Part shown: positions 1 through 5,358 of the stretch, piece after piece
How positions within the stretch are numbered: the first letter of the stretch is position 1
Layout of the letters: every line of letters starts with the position of its first letter
Assembly (NCBI GenBank): GCA_964636345.1
Contig: CAZWRL010000034.1
Span: forward strand, 1 to 5,893
Direction: 5' to 3'
Source: JBBTXJ01 sp964636345
Lineage (GTDB): Bacteria; Patescibacteriota; Patescibacteriia; Magasanikbacterales; JBBTXJ01
Length of the DNA: 5,893 bases
Notes under the pieces: generated by a model
The model's database searches: none
What the model was told of the DNA's origin: nothing
The model's input: the letters and a program-made list of their open reading frames with translations, nothing else
Translations under genes and position numbers: made by a program

Positions 1-62
1 CTCATCGGTAGAGCGCTGCCCTGAAGAGGCAGGCGTGCCCAGTTCGACTCTGGGGTCCGGCA
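1..62 (+). tRNA. tRNA-Phe(GAA), 5' end cut off by the window edge
   Basis: The visible part starts inside the D stem (CTC...GAGC at 11-14). The anticodon arm is at 16-32, with stem CTGCC/GGCAG and loop CTGAAGA, which places GAA at 23-25 after the invariant U33. The T arm is at 38-54 (CCCAG/CTGGG around TTCGACT). The 3' acceptor strand GTCCGGC (55-61) is followed by discriminator A62. About 10 nt are missing: the 5' acceptor strand, expected to be GCCGGAC, plus three bases. No CCA is encoded, so a CCA-adding enzyme would be needed. Confidence 0.95.
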
Positions 63-77
63 CAAGTTGTTCTTTTT

Positions 78-150
78 CGGGGTGTAGCTCAGTTGGTAGA
101 GCGCCTGGTTTGGGACCAGGAGGCCGCATGTTCGAGTCATGTCACCCCGA
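78..150 (+). tRNA. tRNA-Pro(UGG), complete
   Basis: A full cloverleaf can be folded. Acceptor CGGGGTG (78-84) pairs with CACCCCG (143-149). The D arm is GCTC/GAGC. The anticodon stem CCTGG/CCAGG encloses loop TTTGGGA, giving anticodon TGG. The T arm GCATG/CATGT surrounds TTCGAGT and has one G-U wobble. The C1-G72 pair and discriminator A150 fit bacterial tRNA-Pro. CAG follows, so CCA is not encoded. It lies 15 nt after tRNA-Phe, and the two probably share one transcript. Confidence 0.97.
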
Positions 151-157
151 CAGATAC

Positions 158-188
158 AAAAACGTCCTGATTGAATCGGGACGTTTTT
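158..188. terminator. bidirectional intrinsic terminator between the tRNA pair and the VIT-like gene
   Basis: AAAAACGTCC (158-167) pairs perfectly with GGACGTTTTT (179-188). The stem extends inward by T-G, G-C and A-T pairs, leaving a 5-nt loop (171-175). The T run ends the tRNA transcript on the plus strand. The A run becomes a T run on the minus strand, just 6 nt beyond the stop codon of the convergent transporter gene, so one hairpin serves both units. Confidence 0.93.
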
Positions 189-194
189 GATTCG

Positions 195-695
195 CTATAG
201 TATTACGATGGTCCCTGCAAGGACCCCGATTGCGATTGAGATGCCGCCGATTAAGAAGGTGCGGAAGCCGTTTTTAAGAAGCGGAAGCCGCGAGAAGCGC
301 GCGCTCGTGATCCCCAAGAGAAACAGCGCCCCAAGCGAGAAACTAATAGAGAGCTCCAGCGCGCTTTCAGTGGGAAACAGCAGATAGGGAGCGAGCGGCA
401 CGAGACCTGCCACGGTGTATGAAAAAAGCATGATAATCGCATCAAAGAACGATCGCCGTGACGACATCTCTTTATGATGCAGATATTCTTCAGAGGCGTG
501 TTCGGAAAGAAAGTCGCCGACACTCATGGAAACGGCCTCAACCAAAATGAGAATAACGCCCGTAATAAAAATAGTGTCGCGCGCGACACCGGCAATGGCG
601 AGTCCGGAGAGTAGCCCAACGGTAGAACTTAAACTATCCTCAACGCCAAAAACGAAACTGCGGATATAGGAGGCACGCGCGCTTTTTGTTGACAT
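195..695 (-). CDS. VIT1/CCC1-family metal transporter, short form
   Basis: This is a predicted inner-membrane protein of 166 residues with about five transmembrane helices (roughly 16-36, 41-60, 84-105, 111-128, 143-164). Family-type features are FGVEDSLSS near residues 16-24, and a second helix with E53, M57 and G60-D61 followed by an acidic SEHASEE stretch. Members of this family move Fe(II) or Mn(II) out of the cytosol, in plants and yeast into the vacuole. The loop between helices 2 and 3 is only about 20 residues, so the long cytosolic metal-binding helices of full-size VIT1 proteins are missing. ATG at 695 was chosen because the ATG at 719 falls inside the -10 box of a good promoter, and the longest frame would need TTG at 755. 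The chosen start has no clear Shine-Dalgarno site and a leader of only about 13 nt. Substrate is inferred from the family; iron or manganese is likely, copper less so. Confidence 0.85.
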   Translation of the reverse strand: MSTKSARASYIRSFVFGVEDSLSSTVGLLSGLAIAGVARDTIFITGVILILVEAVSMSVGDFLSEHASEEYLHHKEMSSRRSFFDAIIMLFSYTVAGLVPLAPYLLFPTESALELSISFSLGALFLLGITSARFSRLPLLKNGFRTFLIGGISIAIGVLAGTIVIL

Positions 696-714
696 ACTGT
701 GTATGATTGCTTCT

Positions 715-743
715 ATCATACTCCTTTTTGCGGGCGATGTCAG
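715..743 (-). promoter_or_regulatory. sigma-70-type promoter of the VIT-like gene
   Basis: On the minus strand, CTGACA (743-738, 5 of 6 to TTGACA) is followed by exactly 17 bp and then TATGAT (720-715, 5 of 6 to TATAAT). Transcription would start near 708, about 13 nt before the ATG at 695. This placement decides the start codon of the gene. The AGGAG next to the ATG at 719 lies within the promoter and is probably not a ribosome binding site. Confidence 0.7.
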
Positions 744-781
744 GTGGGTTGACAAGAAATCTACCGCAGGATAGCTCGTTA

Positions 782-793
782 TGTTACACTGTA
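782..793 (+). promoter_or_regulatory. possible extended -10 with overlapping palindrome ahead of the copper cluster
   Basis: TG-T-TACACT (782-790) looks like an extended -10 element (TGnTATAAT, 4 of 6 in the hexamer). The same bases form the palindrome TACA-C-TGTA (785-793). A TTGACA at 749-754 lies too far upstream (30 bp) to be its -35. The palindrome resembles the cop box of CopY-type copper repressors (TACAnnTGTA) but is one base shorter in the centre. Transcription from this -10 would start near 797, where an ATG lies in frame with the downstream gene. The call is tentative. Confidence 0.35.
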
Positions 794-829
794 TATATGT
801 TTGTATCTACCTATGGTAGCGTGCGGAAA

Positions 830-1216
830 ATGCGCCGCACACTCCTCATTGTGAGTGCGGGTTTATTGCTTGTCACCGCAACGCTCGGCGTTAAGATGAT
901 GGTTATGACGATGGATGACGGGGATACCACAATGGCCGGCTGTCCTTTTATGGCAACCGGATCGTTGTGTCAGATGACCGTTGCTGAACATCTCCGCGTG
1001 TGGAAATCACTGTTCACTATGGTGACACACCCGGAATTTTTATTGACGCTTCTCTTGATCGTCGCAGTAACCGGATTTGTTTCGCTCACACTCACGGGTC
1101 CGCCACATGTTGCGAGCGCGGCTGATCGGTATCGGCGGAGAGTAGATTTTGCGCTTTTCAGACCGCTCAATCTCGCCTTTTCAGATGGGATTATCCATCC
1201 CAAGTTGTATTCCTAA
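830..1216 (+). CDS. small two-helix membrane protein with Met/Cys-rich loop, putative copper-associated
   Basis: I recognise no named family. The 128-residue product has a basic start (MRR), a first helix (about 4-22), an extracytoplasmic-type loop, a second helix (about 70-90) and a basic C-terminal tail ending in GIIHPKLYS. The loop is loaded with soft-metal ligands: Met 23, 24, 26, 28, 35, 41 and 49, and Cys 38 and 47 within CPFM and CQM, plus His 54 and 67. Charge distribution puts both ends in the cytoplasm and the loop outside. The start is uncertain: ATG 830 places the basic residues right before helix 1, but ATG 797 (139 residues) and GTG 821 are in frame, and none has a strong Shine-Dalgarno site. 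Position just ahead of the TauE/SafE fusion and copA suggests Cu(I) binding or delivery. I recall similar uncharacterised proteins ending in HPKxY in Patescibacteria, unverified. Confidence 0.7.
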   Translation: MRRTLLIVSAGLLLVTATLGVKMMVMTMDDGDTTMAGCPFMATGSLCQMTVAEHLRVWKSLFTMVTHPEFLLTLLLIVAVTGFVSLTLTGPPHVASAADRYRRRVDFALFRPLNLAFSDGIIHPKLYS

Positions 1217-1270
1217 TCACACCGTGTGCACTGTTATGCACTTTTGTTCTTTGTGATTAGGATTTTTGTT
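1211..1270 (+). terminator. large nested hairpin followed by a T-rich tract: terminator or attenuator
   Basis: TCCTAATCACA (1211-1221) pairs perfectly over 11 bp with TGTGATTAGGA (1252-1262), followed by TTTTTGTT. The 30-nt loop contains a second hairpin, GTGCA (1226-1230) with TGCAC (1237-1241). The left arm includes the stop codon of the upstream gene, and the T tract ends 8 nt before the ATG of the TauE/SafE fusion. The loop is long for a simple terminator, so partial read-through or regulated attenuation between the two genes is possible. No strong separate promoter is visible for the downstream gene. Confidence 0.6.
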
Positions 1271-1278
1271 ATTTATTT

Positions 1279-2940
1279 ATGGAAACTCAATCTCATATCT
1301 ACAAATTCGCGGTTGACGCGCTGACTGATGACGAACGCGCGGCCGCGCTCAAAAAACTCATTACCGCTCTTCCGACCGTTACGCGGTTTGATGCGAACAT
1401 TCCAAAACGAGTGATACGCGTTATCAGCACGGAGGCGCTTGATGTTACGGCGCTCAAAACGCAACTTGTTGAGCACAAGTTTCATTTACGGCAGGTCGCG
1501 CTGCCGGAAGACAGCGCTCTTGTGTCACCGGACGCGAAGGCGCAGAACGGCACAGAATCGTGCACCATGCAGGTGGCCATTGAGGGGATGACCTGCCGCA
1601 GTTGTGAACTGACCATTGAACGCACGTGGCGGAAAGTTGCGGGAGTCAAAAAGGTGGACGTGAATGCCGCGGCAGGCACCGCATCGCTTGTGGTGAGCGG
1701 CGAGGCGCCGACGCTTCTGGCATTACAAGATGCGCTTGGTGAAGAAAAGTATGTGGTGCGGCGCGGTGATGCTTCGGGATTTGGAACCAATTCGGGACGA
1801 CCATCATTCTTGCGGCTCCTTGGTTTGTTTGCGCTGGTGTTGCTCCTTGGGCGCGTCTTATCGCAATTTGGTTTGTTGAAACCGAACGTCGCTTTCGGCG
1901 ACGCGATGAGTGTCGGGGCCATCTTTGTGATTGGTCTTGTTGCCGCAAGTTCTTCATGCCTTGCCGTGACTGGCGGTTTGTTGCTCTCGGTTTCAGCAAG
2001 GTTTAATGAACGATACCGTGGTTTGACGACTGCGGGTCGCATGCGGTCGGTTCTGCTTTTTGTGATTGGCCGTGTGCTTGGGTACATGGTTTTGGGTGGA
2101 TTATTGGGAGTAGTGGGAAAGGCGCTTGCGCCATCAACGGGCGTTACCGCGGCGATTACGATTCTTGCGGCGCTCTATATGCTGATTATGGGGCTTGATA
2201 TGTTGCACATCGCTCCGGCATTTTTGAAACGGCTTATGCCGCGCATGCCAAAAGGACTTGCGCATCGCATTATGGATGCGGATGGAAAGACAGGCCCAAC
2301 GGCTCCGCTCATGTTTGGCGCGGCCACATTTTTCTTGCCATGCGGATTCACACAAGCGCTTCAGTTGTACGCGCTCACCACCGGCAGTTTTGCGGATGGC
2401 GCGCTCGCGCTTGGCGCATTTGCGCTTGGTACGGCGCCTGCGTTGATTGGTCTGGGATTTGCGGGGAGCGCGCTCCGTGGTAAGGCAGGAGCATGGTTCT
2501 TTCAATTCTCCGGCGCGCTCGTGATTATGCTTGGTTTGTGGAATATCCAGAACGGATTGGCAATTGCGGGGTATCCCGTGAACCTACCCTCGTTTTCATT
2601 TTCAGGTATTACCGAAGCGGCGCCGCTTGGTGGTGCTCCCGATTCAAATGTCAGCATAGAAAATGGGGTGCAGGTGGTGCGCATGGGCGCGAGCTATGCC
2701 GGATATATCCCGAATCATGTGACGCTTGTTGCCGGGAAACCGGTGCGATGGGAAGTTGACGGGACGAATGCGAGTGGGTGTATCAGCGTGCTCGTATCGC
2801 GGCCGCTTGGTGTTCAACGATTACTCTCGCCGGGCGTTAATGTTATTGAATTCACACCGAAAAAACCCGGCGAAATTCCGTTCAGTTGTTCTATGGGAAT
2901 GTATCGCGGCAGTTTCACCGTGTTACCTGAAACTTCATAA
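1279..2940 (+). CDS. HMA-HMA-TauE/SafE permease-cupredoxin fusion, putative copper transporter
   Basis: The product is 553 residues with four parts. Residues 5-75 look like an HMA fold that has lost its CxxC. Residues 95-162 are a canonical HMA domain, GMTCRSC at 103-109, with Cys106 and Cys109 as metal ligands. Residues 177-425 form about seven helices of the TauE/SafE (UreH-like, COG2836) type; SSSC near 224-227 and FFLPCGFTQALQ near 351-362 are paired helix motifs typical of this group. Residues 455-550 are a cupredoxin-like beta domain with Cys501 and the cluster Cys537, Met539, Met541 (CSMGMYRG). The fusion of soft-metal domains points to copper rather than sulfite as substrate. The HMA domains would be cytosolic, and the cupredoxin side is probably extracytoplasmic if helix number is odd. 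No clear Shine-Dalgarno site precedes the ATG. The next gene starts 11 bp downstream, so they are probably co-transcribed. Direction of transport cannot be read from sequence. Confidence 0.88.
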   Translation: METQSHIYKFAVDALTDDERAAALKKLITALPTVTRFDANIPKRVIRVISTEALDVTALKTQLVEHKFHLRQVALPEDSALVSPDAKAQNGTESCTMQVAIEGMTCRSCELTIERTWRKVAGVKKVDVNAAAGTASLVVSGEAPTLLALQDALGEEKYVVRRGDASGFGTNSGRPSFLRLLGLFALVLLLGRVLSQFGLLKPNVAFGDAMSVGAIFVIGLVAASSSCLAVTGGLLLSVSARFNERYRGLTTAGRMRSVLLFVIGRVLGYMVLGGLLGVVGKALAPSTGVTAAITILAALYMLIMGLDMLHIAPAFLKRLMPRMPKGLAHRIMDADGKTGPTAPLMFGAATFFLPCGFTQALQLYALTTGSFADGALALGAFALGTAPALIGLGFAGSALRGKAGAWFFQFSGALVIMLGLWNIQNGLAIAGYPVNLPSFSFSGITEAAPLGGAPDSNVSIENGVQVVRMGASYAGYIPNHVTLVAGKPVRWEVDGTNASGCISVLVSRPLGVQRLLSPGVNVIEFTPKKPGEIPFSCSMGMYRGSFTVLPETS

Positions 2941-2951
2941 ACGTATCTAAA

Positions 2952-3158
2952 ATGTCTATGGAAAATACCCGTCTTAACGATCCAGATTTTGACGCGCCAC
3001 ANNNNNNNNNNNNNNNNNNNNNNNNNNNNNNNNNNNNNNNNNNNNNNNNNNNNNNNNNNNNNNNNNNNNNNNNNNNNNNNNNNNNNNNNNNNNNNNNNNN
3101 NGCGATGCTCGTCGCATCTACGATTGGATTCTTTGTGTTGTTAACCGTGGTCCTATGA
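2952..3158 (+). CDS. small membrane protein gene interrupted by a sequence gap
   Basis: Only the two ends are readable. The start is ATG at 2952 (or 2958), giving MSMENTRLNDPDFDAP, a hydrophilic acidic N-terminus. After the N run the C-terminus is AMLVASTIGFFVLLTVVL, a clear transmembrane helix, ending in TGA at 3156-3158. The stop overlaps the copA start as ATGA, a layout typical of translational coupling. The two halves are in frame only if the gap really is 100 bases, which is unlikely to be known. They could belong to one protein or to two different genes. I cannot name a family. Position between two copper genes suggests an accessory role in the same operon. Confidence 0.5.
   Translation: MSMENTRLNDPDFDAPXXXXXXXXXXXXXXXXXXXXXXXXXXXXXXXXXXAMLVASTIGFFVLLTVVL
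3002..3101. other. assembly gap of exactly 100 N
   Basis: A run of exactly 100 undetermined bases is the conventional placeholder for a scaffold gap of unknown size. The true distance may be shorter or much longer, and whole genes may be missing. Reading frames that cross it should not be trusted. Confidence 0.95.
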
Positions 3159-5356
3159 AGACAACAACGCTTGGTATTAAGGGTATGCATTGCGCGAGTT
3201 GCGTGACGCGGAATGAGAACGCGCTCAAAAAAGTGCCGGGTGTCACGGATGCATCAGTGAATTTTCCGTTGAAACAGGCAACCGTAACGTATGATGAACA
3301 CAAGGCGTCGCATGAGGACATGGCGAAGGCAATAAAGAGCATTGGGTACATCGCCGAGATGCCAGCCGGTCATCATGCAAGCGCGCATCAGGGTGCGGCG
3401 TCCGGCGGCGATGCGCCTGACCACGCGCATCACGGCGAGGTACGCGATGCGAAAATGAAAGCGGTCTTGGCGCTCGTGCTTGCGGCGCCTACTGCGGTGA
3501 TTGGTATGTTTGCGTTGGAATTTGGGCAGGAGTTGTATGGATATCCGCTCTCCATGTGGCTGGTTGCGGTGGTGAGCACGTTCATTATCCTCGGCCTTGG
3601 CTGGCAATTCCATCGCGGTATGTTAAAAGACGTGCGGCATCTCGCGCCAGGGATGGATACGTTGATTTCAGTTGGTACGCTTGCGGCGTTATTCTACAGC
3701 GTGTGGGCGATGGCGCGCGGCGCCGATGATATCTACTTTGAAACCGGCGCGATTATTACCGCGTTGATTCTGCTCGGCAAGTTTTTTGAAGCGCGCAGTA
3801 CCGGGCAGGCGAGCATGGCGGTGAGGAAGTTGTTGGAATTAGGGGCAAAGACCGCGCGGGTGATTCGTGGCGGGAAAGAAGCGGAAATTCCGGTTGAACA
3901 GGTTGTCGTTGGAGATACGCTCCTCGTAAAGCCGGGAGAAAAAATTCCGGTTGATGGCGCGGTGGTGTCCGGCGAAACAAGCATTGATGAATCAATGTTA
4001 ACGGGTGAGAGTATGCCGGTGTCCAAGGGGGAGGGCGATGTGGTGTATGGCGCGACCGTGAATATCAACGGCGCCGTCACGATGATTGCCAAAAAAGTTG
4101 GCGCGGATACGGTGCTGGCGCAGATTGCAAAAATGGTGGCGGACGCGCAGATCAAAAAAGCGCCGATTCAGAAATTGGCGGACAGAATTTCCGGTGTTTT
4201 TGTGCCGATTGTTTTGGTGATCGCGGTGGCGACATTTGTGGTGTGGTATGTGGTAACCGGCGATGTGACCGCGAGTTTCATTCCGGCAGTTGCGGTGCTC
4301 GTGATTGCCTGTCCGTGCGCGCTTGGTCTTGCAACGCCAACCGCCATTATGGTGGGAACTGGTTTGGGCGCCGAGCACGGCATTCTTATCAAAAACGGCG
4401 AATCGTTTGAACGCGCAAAACGCATTGACGCGGTGTTATTTGATAAAACCGGCACGCTGACGGAAGGAAAGCCGCGTGTAACGGACGTGGTACCTGCCGA
4501 AAAACACACGATTGACGAGGTGCTCACCCTTGCCGCAAGTATTGAAAAACTCTCGGAGCATCCGCTCGCGCAGGCGATTGTCAGCGCCGCGGAGGAGCAG
4601 GAATTGTCACTCCGTGAGGTGAGGGGCTTCAAGAGTATCGCGGGGCAGGGAGTTCAAGGTACCGTTGATGGCGTTGCCGTGCGCGTCGGCCGGCTTACGT
4701 TTGTGACCGATCATGGCACCAATGCATTGGAAGCGTCACTCCAGAAATTGGAAGAGCAAGCAAAGACCGTGATTGCGGTTGCGCGGGATAATGAACCGGT
4801 GGGATTGGTTGCGATTGCGGATACGCTGAAAGAGGATGCGCGTGAGGCAATTGCGGCGCTCAAGAAGCAAGGTATTGAAACCGTGATGATTACCGGTGAC
4901 AACCTGCGCACGGCGCAAGCGATTGGCGCGCAGGTTGGGATTGACACTATCTTTGCTGAAGTGATGCCGGAAGATAAAGTTGAGAAGGTGAAGGAAATGC
5001 AGAAAAAAGGAAAGAGAGTGGCGTTTGTTGGCGATGGAATTAATGATGCGCCAGCGCTCGCGCAAGCGGATTTGGGGATTGCGATTGGCACGGGTACTGA
5101 CATCGCCATTGAGGCCGGCAACATTGTGCTCGTGAAAGGAAGGCCGGCAAGGGTGGTGGATGGGCTTGCCCTCGCCCGTTTAACCTTCCGCACCATCAAA
5201 CAGAATTTGTTCTGGGCATTCTTCTACAATGCGGCGGCGATACCGCTTGCCGCTCTGGGATTGTTGAATCCCATTATCGCGGCGGCCGCTATGGCATTCT
5301 CAAGTGTGAGTGTGGTAGGAAACAGTGTGCGGATTAAACGAAAGAAATTCGCTTAG
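3155..5356 (+). CDS. copA: Cu(I)-translocating P1B-type ATPase (CopA)
   Basis: This is an ATP-driven copper exporter of the inner membrane, 733 residues, a usual length for a CopA with one HMA domain. The HMA domain (3-70) has MHCASC with Cys13 and Cys16. A His-rich linker follows (His 73, 74, 78, 90, 92, 93). The actuator domain has TGES at 283-286. The ion site in helix 6 is CPC (386-388). The phosphorylation motif is DKTGT with Asp430. The nucleotide domain has SEHP (His469), TGDN near 580-583 and GDGIND (626-631). The last two helices carry YN (691-692) and MAFSS (713-717), which with CPC form the Cu(I) signature of the P1B-1 subgroup. The start overlaps the preceding stop as ATGA, with no obvious Shine-Dalgarno site. 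ATG 3155 places the HMA domain right at the N-terminus as expected, although the frame stays open upstream to the gap. No inactivating change is seen. Confidence 0.97.
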   Translation: MKTTTLGIKGMHCASCVTRNENALKKVPGVTDASVNFPLKQATVTYDEHKASHEDMAKAIKSIGYIAEMPAGHHASAHQGAASGGDAPDHAHHGEVRDAKMKAVLALVLAAPTAVIGMFALEFGQELYGYPLSMWLVAVVSTFIILGLGWQFHRGMLKDVRHLAPGMDTLISVGTLAALFYSVWAMARGADDIYFETGAIITALILLGKFFEARSTGQASMAVRKLLELGAKTARVIRGGKEAEIPVEQVVVGDTLLVKPGEKIPVDGAVVSGETSIDESMLTGESMPVSKGEGDVVYGATVNINGAVTMIAKKVGADTVLAQIAKMVADAQIKKAPIQKLADRISGVFVPIVLVIAVATFVVWYVVTGDVTASFIPAVAVLVIACPCALGLATPTAIMVGTGLGAEHGILIKNGESFERAKRIDAVLFDKTGTLTEGKPRVTDVVPAEKHTIDEVLTLAASIEKLSEHPLAQAIVSAAEEQELSLREVRGFKSIAGQGVQGTVDGVAVRVGRLTFVTDHGTNALEASLQKLEEQAKTVIAVARDNEPVGLVAIADTLKEDAREAIAALKKQGIETVMITGDNLRTAQAIGAQVGIDTIFAEVMPEDKVEKVKEMQKKGKRVAFVGDGINDAPALAQADLGIAIGTGTDIAIEAGNIVLVKGRPARVVDGLALARLTFRTIKQNLFWAFFYNAAAIPLAALGLLNPIIAAAAMAFSSVSVVGNSVRIKRKKFA

Positions 5357-5358
5357 TA

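Noticed and set aside
251..290. Repeated GCGGAAGCCG (261-270 and 281-290), each preceded by TTAAGAA
   Set aside because: The copies are 20 bp apart, so in different frames of the VIT-like gene; there are only two, with no further structure. Probably chance or a small local duplication.
187..387. Plus-strand open frame of 66 codons opposite the VIT-like gene
   Set aside because: It lies wholly antisense to a well-supported membrane-protein gene, has no family features, and starts at the foot of the terminator.
749..754. Perfect TTGACA on the plus strand as a -35 box
   Set aside because: No acceptable -10 occurs 15-19 bp downstream; the best -10 candidate is 30 bp away.
696..755. Longer VIT-like protein from TTG 755 or ATG 719
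   Set aside because: TTG is a weak start, and ATG 719 lies inside the -10 box of the minus-strand promoter; its AGGAG is only one base from the ATG, too close for normal initiation.
707..796. Longer N-terminus of the small Met/Cys protein from ATG 707
   Set aside because: It would run through the promoter region of both divergent genes and adds a sequence with no recognisable signal.
1482..2505. Long minus-strand open frames inside the permease fusion
   Set aside because: They are antisense shadows of GC-rich coding sequence, rich in Arg/Ser/Pro with no domain, and overlap an unambiguous gene.
3733..5199. Several minus-strand open frames inside copA
   Set aside because: They are antisense shadows of a fully conserved P1B-ATPase gene and show no motif or ribosome binding site.
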